This document shows, one piece after another, positions 15,698 to 23,943 of a DNA stretch of 64,000 bases. A model generated the notes under the pieces. It made no database searches. It saw only the letters and a list, made by a program, of their open reading frames with translations, and was not told where the DNA came from. The translations under genes and the position numbers were made by a program. This stretch comes from DYRG01 sp041161065 (GTDB lineage: Bacteria > Pseudomonadota > Gammaproteobacteria > Beggiatoales > Beggiatoaceae): the NCBI GenBank assembly GCA_041161065.1, contig JBEAVE010000010.1, forward strand, positions 1-64,000, read 5' to 3'. How positions within the stretch are numbered: the stretch's first letter is position 1; every line of letters starts with the position of its first letter.

Positions 15698-16312
15698 ATG
15701 GCAACAAAAGACGATAAAAAATCTATTTACGGCGTTTGGCAGTGGTTTCTAGCGGGCGTAATGGTTGGGGTATTTCTATCGGGGTTAATTTATTTCAAAT
15801 GGTTGGTAAAAAATAATCCCGAACAACCTGCGACACAAAATATTTCTCAAACCACAGAGAAAACCACCGTTTCCGATAATAAACCGGTTGAAACAAAAAT
15901 AGAGGAAACCAAGCCCGAAATTAAATCTGAAATGGATAAGAAACCCGCTGATAAACCTCATAATACACAATTTGAGTTTTATGATAAGTTACCTAAAGAT
16001 CAAGCGGTGAGAGTTCCGTCATCACCTCCCCCAAAAACTGAGCAAAAAATAGAAGAAACCGCTAAAACAACTACCCATATACCAGCGGGCAGTTTGATGT
16101 TGCAAGCGGCTTCAACAACGGATAAAAAAGCGGGGGAGGAACTGCTCGCAAAATTAAAGGAAGCGGGTTTCACTGGAGATATTCAAGAAGCAACCATTAA
16201 TGGAAGAACTTGGTTTAGAATTCGGGTAGGACCTTATATTTCTACACAAATCCCTGAAGCCCAACAAAAATTGGAAGAACAGGGATTTGAAGGATTTATT
16301 GCAAAGCCTTAA
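15698..16312 (+). CDS. SPOR-domain inner-membrane protein (FtsN-like)
   Basis: The 204-residue bitopic protein has a short cytoplasmic start and one membrane helix at about residues 14-33 (WFLAGVMVGVFLSGLIYF). A periplasmic linker rich in Lys, Glu, Thr and Pro follows, then a C-terminal SPOR domain at about 130-204 (SLMLQAASTTDKKAGEELLAK, then TWFRIRVGPY). SPOR domains bind denuded septal glycan, so this is probably a division protein. The position after argS matches FtsN-like SPOR genes in other Gammaproteobacteria, though identity with FtsN itself is not proven. Its stop codon overlaps that of convergent nusB. Confidence 0.88.
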   Translation: MATKDDKKSIYGVWQWFLAGVMVGVFLSGLIYFKWLVKNNPEQPATQNISQTTEKTTVSDNKPVETKIEETKPEIKSEMDKKPADKPHNTQFEFYDKLPKDQAVRVPSSPPPKTEQKIEETAKTTTHIPAGSLMLQAASTTDKKAGEELLAKLKEAGFTGDIQEATINGRTWFRIRVGPYISTQIPEAQQKLEEQGFEGFIAKP

Positions 16313-16782
16313 TTGATTCTATTGGGTAAAGCGTGAGAAACTTTATCCAAAATACCATTGACATATTGGTAACTTTTGTCTGCTCCAAATGATTTGGCGA
16401 GTTCAACGGATTCATTGATTGCCACGCGCCAAGGTAATTCTAAACAACATTTCAACTCGTAAGAACCAATCCACAAAATAATCTTTTCAATTAAATCAAC
16501 TTGCGCGATAGGACGATCTAAGAAAGGTTTAATCAATTGATCTAATTCTGTGATTTCTTGGGGAATGCCGTGTAAAAGCATTTTGAAATATTCTAAATCG
16601 ACCCCGTCTCTTAAAGATTGTTGCTGAGAAAAATGTATTTCAACTTCGAGGAATTGTTCCTCAATAACACGAATATCTTGACCGGTATGCTGCCATTGAT
16701 AAAGGGCTTGCAAAGTTCTTTGTCGTGCTAAAGAACGGGGGTTAATTTTTTTAGGTTTTTTGGGCGCAACGTGACTGGTCAT
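16309..16782 (-). CDS. nusB: Transcription antitermination factor NusB
   Basis: NusB binds boxA RNA together with NusE (S10) in rRNA antitermination. The 157-residue all-alpha protein has the family hallmarks RSLARQRTLQALYQWQ at the start, then ILWIGSYELKCCLELPWRVAINESVELAKSFG in two blocks and YQYVNGILDKV at the end. It overlaps the ribH stop by 4 bases; ribH-nusB is the standard order in proteobacteria. A basic N-terminal extension (VAPKKPKKINP) precedes the core. Confidence 0.96.
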   Translation of the reverse strand: MTSHVAPKKPKKINPRSLARQRTLQALYQWQHTGQDIRVIEEQFLEVEIHFSQQQSLRDGVDLEYFKMLLHGIPQEITELDQLIKPFLDRPIAQVDLIEKIILWIGSYELKCCLELPWRVAINESVELAKSFGADKSYQYVNGILDKVSHALPNRIN

Positions 16783-17258
16783 TTGAGTGTTTCAATTTGG
16801 GTTAATAGATTCGCCATTTCTAGAGCAGTTAAAGCGGCTTCTGCGCCTTTGTTTCCGGCTTTTGTGCCTGATCTTTCAATCGCTTGCTCGATACTATCGA
16901 CGGTTAAAACACCAAAAGCAATCGGTAATTGATATTTCAAACTCAGATTGGAAATACCTTTGGTACATTCGCCTGCCACATAATCAAAATGCGGGGTACT
17001 TCCTCTAATGACAGCCCCTAATGCAATTAAAGCATTAAACTTTTTAGTTTCGGCTAATTGTTGGGTTGCAAGGGGGATTTCAAATGCGCCGGGCACATAA
17101 GCAACGGTGATTTGTTCTTCAGAAACCCCATGTTGTTTTAATGCGCCGATAGCACCTGATAACAAACTTTCTACCACAAAACCATTAAATTTCCCCACAA
17201 TAATCCCGTAATGATTATTTGAATTTGGGGGTAACAAATTACCTTCAAGTGTTTTCAT
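16779..17258 (-). CDS. ribH: 6,7-dimethyl-8-ribityllumazine synthase
   Basis: The enzyme makes the penultimate riboflavin intermediate from 5-amino-6-ribitylaminouracil and 3,4-dihydroxy-2-butanone 4-phosphate, as an icosahedral or decameric assembly. I choose the ATG at 17258 (159 residues) because AGGAAG lies 6 bases upstream; the frame extends to 17324 but that part is the gyrA tail read in another frame. Motifs: VGKFNGFVVESLLSGA, VPGAFEIPLA, ALGAVIRGSTPHFDYV, and PIAFGVLTVDSIEQAIERSGTK in two parts. It starts inside the 3' end of gyrA (14-base overlap) and overlaps nusB by 4 bases. Confidence 0.96.
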   Translation of the reverse strand: MKTLEGNLLPPNSNNHYGIIVGKFNGFVVESLLSGAIGALKQHGVSEEQITVAYVPGAFEIPLATQQLAETKKFNALIALGAVIRGSTPHFDYVAGECTKGISNLSLKYQLPIAFGVLTVDSIEQAIERSGTKAGNKGAEAALTALEMANLLTQIETLK

Positions 17259-19848
17259 TATTTTCTTCCTTTGAAATGGGAGCATCTGGGGTTTCATTGG
17301 GGATTTCTGAATCGGTTTCTTCATCGATGTCGGCGATGCGTTCTAAACCGACTAATTTTTCTTCGCCGTTCAAACGAATTAAATTCACGCCTTGGGTATT
17401 TCTACCGACCACCGAAATGCCTTTGACGGGTGTGCGGACTAATGTTCCTAAGTTGCTGATTAACATCACATCATCGTCATCTTTGACTTGCACTGCACCG
17501 ATAACATCACCATTGCGATCGGTGGTTTTGATGGTGATTACGCCTTGTCCGCCGCGATGAACTTTTAAGGGATAATCGTCGATGGGGGTGCGTTTGCCGA
17601 ATCCATTGACGGTGGCGGTTAAAATTGTGCCGTCGGGTTCGGCGATGATCAAAGAAACTAAGTAGCTGTTTTCATTGAGATCAATGCCTCGAACGCCTCG
17701 AGCGGCTCGCCCCATCGCGCGGACTTGGCTTTCGTGGAAACGCATCGCTTTGCCGTCGCTGCTAAATAATAAAACTTCGCGGTCGCCGTCGGTTAAAGCC
17801 ACACCAATTAACTGGTCATTGTCAGCCAAATCGAGGGCAATAATCCCGTTGCTGCGCGGACGCGAAAATTCGATTAATGAGGTCTTTTTGACCGTTCCAC
17901 GCAAAGTTGCCATGAAAATAAATTTATCTTCAGCATATTCACTTACAGGAAGGATTGCCGTAATGCGTTCATCGGTTTCTAGCGGGAACAAATTATTGAT
18001 AGGTTTTCCTCTCGCAGTCCGCCCAGCTTGCGGCAGTTCATAGACCTTGAGCCAATAAACTTTTCCTCGACTACTAAAACATAAAATCGTATCGTGACTA
18101 TTAGCAACTAATAATTTATCGATAAAATCTTCGTCTTTGACTTGGGTGGCAGCTTTGCCTTTGCCGCCGCGACGTTGCGCCCGATATTCGCTTAACGGCT
18201 GGGCTTTGGCGTAACCCGTGTGCGACAACGTAACCACCATATCTTCTTGATCGATAAGGTCTTCGATATTAAGGTCTTGGGCATCGTGACGAATTTCAGT
18301 GCGTCTATCATCTTGATATTGTTCACGAATGGCGATTAGTTCATCTCGAATCACTTCCATCAATCGATCGGGATCGCGCAAAATGCGCAATAATTCAACG
18401 ATTTTTTGTAATAAGTCTTGGTATTCATTGAAGATTTTGTCTTTTTCTAATCCGGTTAAACGATGTAAACGTAATTCTAAGATCGCTTGGGCTTGTTCTT
18501 CAGAAAGTTGATAAAAATCTCCATTTAATCCAACCGCTTGCGGCAAATCAACGGGTCGCGCATCTTCGGGTTTCGCATGACGCGCCAATAATTCTTGAAT
18601 TAAATTTGCTTTCCAAGTGATTGCTAACAAATAAGTTTTTGCTTCAACGGGTGACGGCGCAGATTTAATTAACGCGATCATTTCATCGATATTTGCCAAC
18701 GCCACCGTTAAACCTTCTAACAAATGCGCCCGCGTTCGGGCTTTTCTCAATTCAAACAAGGTTCTACGTGTGACTACTTCACGGCGATGTTTCAAAAACG
18801 CCTCGAGCATTTGTTTCAAATTTAACAAACGCGGTTGCCCATCGATCAAACATACCATGTTGATACTAAAGGTATTTTGCATCGGGGTTTGCGAATATAA
18901 ATTATTGAGCACCACTTCGGCATTTTCACCGCGTCGCAAGCCAATGAACATTCGCATACCATCTTTGTCGGATTCATCGCGCAATTCGGTGATGCCGTCA
19001 ATTTTCTTTTCTTTGACCAGTTCGGCGATTTTTTCGACCAAACGGGCTTTATTTACCTGATAAGGCAATTCGGTGACGATAATGGCTTGCTTTCCGTTAT
19101 CGTAAGTTTCAATTTCGTGGCGCGCCCGCATCACGACTCGTCCACGTCCTGCCGCGTAGGCTTCTTGAATGCCGCGCGTCCCATTGACGATGCCCGCCGT
19201 TGGAAAATCCGGTCCCGGGACGTGTTTCATCAACTCATAAATGTCGCCATCGGGCTGTTCGATGAGATGCAAACACGCATTGATAATTTCGCGTAAATTA
19301 TGTGGGGGAATATTGGTTGCCATGCCGACCGCAATCCCGCTCGATCCGTTAATTAATAAATTCGGAACACGGGTGGGTAAAATCGCGGGTTCTTGTTCTG
19401 AACCGTCATAATTGGGTGTAAAATCAACGGTTTCCTTTTCAATATCGGCGAGTAATTCGTGCGCCAATCGTGACATTCTGATTTCGGTATAACGCATTGC
19501 AGCGGGCGCGTCGCCGTCGATGCTGCCGAAGTTTCCTTGTCCGTCGACCAACATATAACGCAATGAAAAGGGCTGTGCCATGCGCACAATGGTATCATAA
19601 ACGGCTGAATCGCCGTGCGGATGATATTTACCGATCACATCGCCGACAATTCTCGCGGATTTCTTATAAGGTTTGTTCCAATCGTTGCTCAATTCGTGCA
19701 TTGCAAATAACGCGCGTCGATGCACAGGTTTCAAACCATCTCGCACATCAGGTAATGCTCTCCCTACAATTACGCTCATTGCATAGTCCAAATAGGACTG
19801 GCGCATTTCATCTTCTATATTAACTTGAACGGTTTCTTTGGCTAACAT
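17245..19848 (-). CDS. gyrA: DNA gyrase subunit A
   Basis: GyrA cuts and reseals DNA in the A2B2 gyrase that introduces negative supercoils. The 867-residue product has the active-site tyrosine at Y120 (AMRYTEIRMS) and the GyrA box QRRGGKG that starts the C-terminal DNA-wrapping beta-pinwheel. In the quinolone-resistance region the positions equivalent to E. coli Ser83 and Asp87 are S81 and D85 (HPHGDSAVYD), so the classic resistance changes are absent. The tail is acidic. The start overlaps the stop of orf83 by one base and the stop overlaps the ribH start, so gyrA is embedded in a coupled operon, which is unusual for this gene. Confidence 0.98.
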   Translation of the reverse strand: MLAKETVQVNIEDEMRQSYLDYAMSVIVGRALPDVRDGLKPVHRRALFAMHELSNDWNKPYKKSARIVGDVIGKYHPHGDSAVYDTIVRMAQPFSLRYMLVDGQGNFGSIDGDAPAAMRYTEIRMSRLAHELLADIEKETVDFTPNYDGSEQEPAILPTRVPNLLINGSSGIAVGMATNIPPHNLREIINACLHLIEQPDGDIYELMKHVPGPDFPTAGIVNGTRGIQEAYAAGRGRVVMRARHEIETYDNGKQAIIVTELPYQVNKARLVEKIAELVKEKKIDGITELRDESDKDGMRMFIGLRRGENAEVVLNNLYSQTPMQNTFSINMVCLIDGQPRLLNLKQMLEAFLKHRREVVTRRTLFELRKARTRAHLLEGLTVALANIDEMIALIKSAPSPVEAKTYLLAITWKANLIQELLARHAKPEDARPVDLPQAVGLNGDFYQLSEEQAQAILELRLHRLTGLEKDKIFNEYQDLLQKIVELLRILRDPDRLMEVIRDELIAIREQYQDDRRTEIRHDAQDLNIEDLIDQEDMVVTLSHTGYAKAQPLSEYRAQRRGGKGKAATQVKDEDFIDKLLVANSHDTILCFSSRGKVYWLKVYELPQAGRTARGKPINNLFPLETDERITAILPVSEYAEDKFIFMATLRGTVKKTSLIEFSRPRSNGIIALDLADNDQLIGVALTDGDREVLLFSSDGKAMRFHESQVRAMGRAARGVRGIDLNENSYLVSLIIAEPDGTILTATVNGFGKRTPIDDYPLKVHRGGQGVITIKTTDRNGDVIGAVQVKDDDDVMLISNLGTLVRTPVKGISVVGRNTQGVNLIRLNGEEKLVGLERIADIDEETDSEIPNETPDAPISKEENNENT

Positions 19849-20099
19849 TATTGGACACTCTCAGCAAATAATTGCTCTAAATTTTTCTCACCCACAATTT
19901 CAACATCTAGTTTAGTAATTTGCAAAATATAATGTTTATTTAATATTCGCAAACTTTGCTTTCTTTCCACTAAAGTGACAAAAGGCGTTGTTTGATTGAT
20001 GAATTCGGCAAAACTTTGTGGTTCAGGCAATAATACCACGCCTTCCAATACCTTACCGTTTTGCATTTCTAAACGAACCCCTACTTTTTTAATTTTCAT
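19848..20099 (-). CDS. Small uncharacterised protein between gltX and gyrA
   Basis: This 83-residue, soluble, beta-rich protein (MKIKKVGVRLEMQNGKVLEGVV ... LNKHYILQITKLDVEIVG) resembles small uncharacterised beta-barrel proteins of the DUF6812 kind, in which a beta meander ends with a strand such as ILNKHYI. That resemblance comes from memory of the pattern only. It overlaps the gltX stop by 4 bases and gyrA by 1 base. The coupling makes it a real gene rather than a chance frame. No catalytic motif is visible. Confidence 0.7.
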   Translation of the reverse strand: MKIKKVGVRLEMQNGKVLEGVVLLPEPQSFAEFINQTTPFVTLVERKQSLRILNKHYILQITKLDVEIVGEKNLEQLFAESVQ

Positions 20100-21484
20100 G
20101 ATCCAATCCTCATTAACGCTTGTTCAATGCGCTGTAAGACTTTTTCTTTTCCCATCAATTGCAACGTTATGTCAATTGAGGGCGAGGAAGTTCCTCCGGT
20201 AATTGCTACCCGCAAAGGTTGCGCAACCTTACCCATTTTTAATTGCGTTTGTTCGGAAACTGCTTGAATAACATGATGCAATTTTTCAGCTTCCCACTCT
20301 TCAAGTTGTTCAAAGGCTTTTTTTAGCATTTCTAACGGCAGTTTAGCGTCAGGTTTCAAATGTTTCATTGCCGCTTCGTTATAATCAATATCTTCGAAAA
20401 AGAATCGACTTTGTTCTGCGATTTCTTTAAAGGTTTTAGCGCGTTCTTTCTGAGCATTAAATAAATCAACGGGCAACTTTTCAACCGAACTATTTAAAGC
20501 CTTCAAATGTTCTTCTAAAATCCCCGCCATTCGCTCGGGATCACCATTTTTCATATAATGTTGATTGAGCCAATTGAGTTTATCAGAATTAAATGCTGCC
20601 GCTGATTTGCTCACGTGCGCAAAATCAAAATATTTAATCATTTCCTCCATCGAAAAGATTTCTTGATCTCCATGCGACCAACCCAATCTCACCAAATAGT
20701 TTAATAACGCTTCTGGCAAATAACCGTCTTCTCGATATTGCAATACACTCACTGCGCCGTGTCTTTTAGATAATCTTTGCCCATCAGAACCCAAAATCAT
20801 CGGGACGTGCGCATATAAAGGCAAAGTCGCATTAAGTGCTTTTAAGATATTGATTTGTCTAGGTGTATTATTAACATGATCGTCGCCGCGAATAACGTGC
20901 GTAATTTGCATATCGTAATCATCGACAACGACCGTAAAATTATAAGTTGGAGAACCATCAGGGCGCGCAATAATCAAATCATCTAATTCTTGATTTTGAA
21001 ATGCAATTGTTCCTTTGATTAAATCTTCAAAAATGACCGCGCCGTCTTCTGGATTTTTGAAACGAATAACCGGTTTAATTCCTTCGGGAGGATTCTTTAG
21101 ATGTCGACAATGTCCATCATAGCGCGGTTTTTGTTTATTGATCATTTGTTGATTGCGCAAATTTTCTAAGCGTTCTTTTGAGCAATAACAATAATAGGCT
21201 TTTCCTTCCTCTAATAATTGTTGCAACACTTGATGATAACGAGGAAAACGCTGGGTTTGAAAATAAATAGTTTCATTGTCGTGATTCAAACCCAACCATT
21301 TCATACCGTCGATAATGGCTTGCACCGATTGTTGGGTGGAGCGTTCCAAATCGGTATCTTCGATGCGCAAAATGAATTCACCGCCGTGTTGTCTTGCAAA
21401 TAACCACGAAAACAACGCCGTACGCGCACCACCAATGTGCAAATAACCAGTGGGACTTGGAGCAAAACGGGTACGAATGGTCAT
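20096..21484 (-). CDS. gltX: Glutamyl-tRNA synthetase
   Basis: This class I synthetase charges tRNA-Glu; glutamyl-tRNA is also the substrate of HemA encoded at 42.6 kb. It has 462 residues. The HIGH motif is in FAPSPTGYLHIGGARTALF at residues 6-24, and the KMSKS motif is RLSKRHGAVSV. A pair of Cys in CYCSKERLENLR and Cys/His in YDGHCRH fit the zinc site seen in some GluRS. The ATG has GAGGAAATC just upstream, and a TATAAT lies at 21512-21517 on the same strand as a likely -10 element. It heads the gltX-orf83-gyrA-ribH-nusB run. Confidence 0.97.
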   Translation of the reverse strand: MTIRTRFAPSPTGYLHIGGARTALFSWLFARQHGGEFILRIEDTDLERSTQQSVQAIIDGMKWLGLNHDNETIYFQTQRFPRYHQVLQQLLEEGKAYYCYCSKERLENLRNQQMINKQKPRYDGHCRHLKNPPEGIKPVIRFKNPEDGAVIFEDLIKGTIAFQNQELDDLIIARPDGSPTYNFTVVVDDYDMQITHVIRGDDHVNNTPRQINILKALNATLPLYAHVPMILGSDGQRLSKRHGAVSVLQYREDGYLPEALLNYLVRLGWSHGDQEIFSMEEMIKYFDFAHVSKSAAAFNSDKLNWLNQHYMKNGDPERMAGILEEHLKALNSSVEKLPVDLFNAQKERAKTFKEIAEQSRFFFEDIDYNEAAMKHLKPDAKLPLEMLKKAFEQLEEWEAEKLHHVIQAVSEQTQLKMGKVAQPLRVAITGGTSSPSIDITLQLMGKEKVLQRIEQALMRIGS

Positions 21485-21511
21485 GATTTCCTCTATATTT
21501 CAAATAGCGTT

Positions 21512-21517
21512 ATTATA
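21512..21517 (-). promoter_or_regulatory. Probable -10 element of the gltX operon
   Basis: A perfect TATAAT on the minus strand lies 28 bases before the gltX start. I see no good -35 hexamer at the right distance, so only the -10 is claimed. Confidence 0.45.
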
Positions 21518-21552
21518 CATGAAAATACATTCTCTGCATGAATAATTTTATT

Positions 21553-22584
21553 TCAACTGCGACGAGTATCTAAGGCTTCGCGCAACGCTTCACCAATAAA
21601 GATTAATAACACCAATGTAATCACTAAAACAGAGAACGGCATTAACGATAACCACCACGCCATAATATTGGCTTTTCCTTGCGCTAATAATTCACCTAAA
21701 CTCGGCGTTGTGGGAGGAACACCTAACCCTAAATAATCTAAACTCGTTAAAGCAACAATTGACCCGCTAATTCTAAACGGGAGAAAGGTAATAACCGGCG
21801 TTAAACAATTAGGCAATAAATGTTTCCACATTAAAGAAACATTAGATAAACCCAAGGCTTTGGCGGCTTTGACATAGTCCATATTTCTCGCGCGGAGAAA
21901 CTCGGCTCTTACATAATCAGCTAATCCCATCCAACCAAATAATGAAAGCAAAATAATGAGCAATAAAATACTGGGATTAAAGATTGCAGCAAAGATAATT
22001 AATAAATATAATTCGGGCATTGAACCCCAAATTTCAATAAAGCGTTGAAAGGTTAAATCAATCCAACCACCAAAATAACCTTGTAATGCCCCCGCAATCA
22101 CGCCCATGACAACGCCAATAACCGTTAAAACAAAAGCAAATAAAACCGATAAACGAAACCCATAAATTAAGCGCGCTAACACATCGCGTCCTCGATCATC
22201 AGTGCCGAGAAAGTTATCGTGAGAAGGTTTAGCGGGGTGGGGGTTTTTTGAAAGGTAATTGATACTATTGAAACTATATCGATTGAGAGGGTAAATTGCC
22301 CAATTATTATTTGCGTGGAGTTTCTCTGCCATGAAATCATCGTTGTAATCGGCTTCGGTATCGAAATTTCCTCCAAAGGTTTTCTCAGGATACATTTTGA
22401 AAATGGGGAAATAATATGTGCCGTTGTAATATACTAAAATGGGTTTGTCGTTGCTTAAAAATTCTGCGAACAAACTGAATACAAATAAAACGGTGAAAAT
22501 CCACAAACTGACAAATCCGCGTCGATGAGTTTTGAAACGTTGCCAAGCGCGTTGCGAAGGGGTAGCAATTTCTTTCAATGTCAT
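21553..22584 (-). CDS. yejE: ABC transporter permease, YejE type (peptide / microcin C importer)
   Basis: The 343-residue inner-membrane permease is homologous to E. coli YejE along its full length. A first membrane helix (SLWIFTVLFVFSLFAEFL) is followed by a large periplasmic insert with FGGNFDTEADYNDDF and NWAIYPLNRYSFNSINY. The binding-protein-dependent transport domain comes next, with the EAA loop AAKALGLSNVSLMWKHLLPN. YejABEF imports peptides and microcin C in E. coli. Here no yejA, yejB or yejF lies beside it: gltX is downstream and serC diverges upstream. The partner genes must be elsewhere or missing. Confidence 0.9.
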   Translation of the reverse strand: MTLKEIATPSQRAWQRFKTHRRGFVSLWIFTVLFVFSLFAEFLSNDKPILVYYNGTYYFPIFKMYPEKTFGGNFDTEADYNDDFMAEKLHANNNWAIYPLNRYSFNSINYLSKNPHPAKPSHDNFLGTDDRGRDVLARLIYGFRLSVLFAFVLTVIGVVMGVIAGALQGYFGGWIDLTFQRFIEIWGSMPELYLLIIFAAIFNPSILLLIILLSLFGWMGLADYVRAEFLRARNMDYVKAAKALGLSNVSLMWKHLLPNCLTPVITFLPFRISGSIVALTSLDYLGLGVPPTTPSLGELLAQGKANIMAWWLSLMPFSVLVITLVLLIFIGEALREALDTRRS

Positions 22585-22602
22585 GGGGGGTTAAATTCCA
22601 AT

Positions 22603-22695
22603 TTAGGGGCTGTCGGGTTCAAACGCGGGGCAATCACCGCTGGCGTGGGCGAGGGCGCAAAGAAAATTGAAACCCCAAAAATCAAACTTTTTCAT
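22603..22695 (-). CDS. Possible 30-codon leader ORF upstream of yejE
   Basis: An ATG-started frame encodes a peptide beginning MKKFDFWGFNFLCALAHASG and ends 18 bases before the yejE start. It is locally GC-richer than its surroundings. It could be a leader peptide or a remnant of an upstream gene, or chance; there is no ribosome binding site strong enough to decide. Confidence 0.2.
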   Translation of the reverse strand: MKKFDFWGFNFLCALAHASGDCPAFEPDSP

Positions 22696-22753
22696 TGCAA
22701 ACAGTCCTTGAAAAGCGTTAAAAAAAGTTAAGTGTTACATTTGTGAGTAATGC

Positions 22754-22759
22754 TATAAT
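22754..22759 (+). promoter_or_regulatory. Probable -10 element of serC
   Basis: TATAAT lies 33 bases before the serC ATG. The -35 region is weak (TTACAT lies too close). Spacing to the ATG suits a short leader. Confidence 0.4.
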
Positions 22760-22791
22760 TAAAATTTTTATTACCATAAGAGAGAACACGA

Positions 22792-23874
22792 ATGGCAAGA
22801 GTTTATAACTTTAGTGCAGGACCTGCGATGATGCCCGAGGCGGTGTTGCAACAAGCCCGCGACGAAATGTTGGATTGGCAAGGATCGGGAATGTCGGTGA
22901 TGGAAATGAGTCATCGCGGTAAAGAGTATGTTTCTATTGCGCAACAAGCCGACGCAGATTTGAGAGAATTATTAGCCATTCCAAGCCATTACAAAGTATT
23001 GTTTTTACAAGGCGGCGCATCGAGCCAATTTGCAATGATTCCCATGAACTTATTGCGCGGTAAAAACACGGCGGATTATCTCAACACAGGCGAATGGTCA
23101 AAAAAAGCGATCAAAGAAGCTCAAAAGTTTTGCGAAGTGAATGTCGCCGCGTCCTCTAAAGACACCAATTTTAGCACAATTCCAGCCCGCAACACATGGA
23201 AACTCAACCCCGATGCGGCATATCTTCATTACACGCCCAATGAAACGATTGGCGGGGTGGAATTCCACGAAATCCCCGACGCGGGCGATGTGCCTTTGGT
23301 CGCCGATATGTCCTCGACCATTTTATCGCGCCCCATCGACGTGAGCAAATTTGGGTTGATTTACGCCGGCGCACAAAAAAATATCGGTCCGGCAGGCATG
23401 GCAATTGTCATTGTAAGAGAGGATTTGATCGGACAAACGATTGCAAACACGCCCTCAATGTTAGATTACAAAATCCACGCCGACGCAGAATCGATGTACA
23501 ACACGCCGCCAACTTATACTTGGTATTTAGCGGGATTGGTTTTTAAGTGGTTGAAAAATAACGGCGGTTTGAAAGCAATGGCAGAAATTAATCAACGAAA
23601 AGCCAATGCGTTATATGCTGCGATTGATCAATCGAGTTTCTATAATAATCCCGTAGAAAAATCCTCTCGGTCGTGGATGAACGTGCCTTTCACATTGGCA
23701 AATGCTGAATTAGATAAAACCTTTCTCGCGGAAGCAAAGAAAGAGAATCTAACAACGTTAGCGGGACATCGTTCAGTCGGCGGAATGCGCGCGAGTATTT
23801 ATAATGCGATGCCCGAAGAAGGGGTGCAAAAGTTGATTGCATTTATGGCGGATTTTGAGAAACGTTACGGCTAA
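22792..23874 (+). CDS. serC: Phosphoserine aminotransferase
   Basis: This PLP enzyme converts 3-phosphohydroxypyruvate and glutamate to phosphoserine, and also acts in pyridoxal phosphate synthesis in Gammaproteobacteria. The 360-residue product has FSAGPAMMPE at the start, the phosphate-site segment FLQGGASSQFAMIPMN, and VADMSSTILSRPID. The PLP lysine is K196 in YAGAQKNIGPAG, and the end contains GHRSVGGMRASIYNAMP. A GAGAGAA sequence precedes the ATG. It stands alone: an intrinsic terminator follows, and the usual partners (pheA, aroA, gyrA) are not downstream. Confidence 0.98.
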   Translation: MARVYNFSAGPAMMPEAVLQQARDEMLDWQGSGMSVMEMSHRGKEYVSIAQQADADLRELLAIPSHYKVLFLQGGASSQFAMIPMNLLRGKNTADYLNTGEWSKKAIKEAQKFCEVNVAASSKDTNFSTIPARNTWKLNPDAAYLHYTPNETIGGVEFHEIPDAGDVPLVADMSSTILSRPIDVSKFGLIYAGAQKNIGPAGMAIVIVREDLIGQTIANTPSMLDYKIHADAESMYNTPPTYTWYLAGLVFKWLKNNGGLKAMAEINQRKANALYAAIDQSSFYNNPVEKSSRSWMNVPFTLANAELDKTFLAEAKKENLTTLAGHRSVGGMRASIYNAMPEEGVQKLIAFMADFEKRYG

Positions 23875-23892
23875 GGACACTCTAAAACCCAC

Positions 23893-23929
23893 AAAAGACC
23901 GCGTTCAAGCAATTGATGGCGGTTTTTTT
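23893..23929 (+). terminator. Intrinsic, probably bidirectional, terminator between serC and the chemoreceptor gene
   Basis: ACCGC (23898-23902) pairs with GCGGT (23919-23923). The stem is extended by A-rich/T-rich arms and flanked by AAAA upstream and a run of seven T residues downstream. The arrangement could stop the convergent chemoreceptor transcript as well. Confidence 0.7.
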
Positions 23930-23943
23930 ATGGGCGGGGGGAT

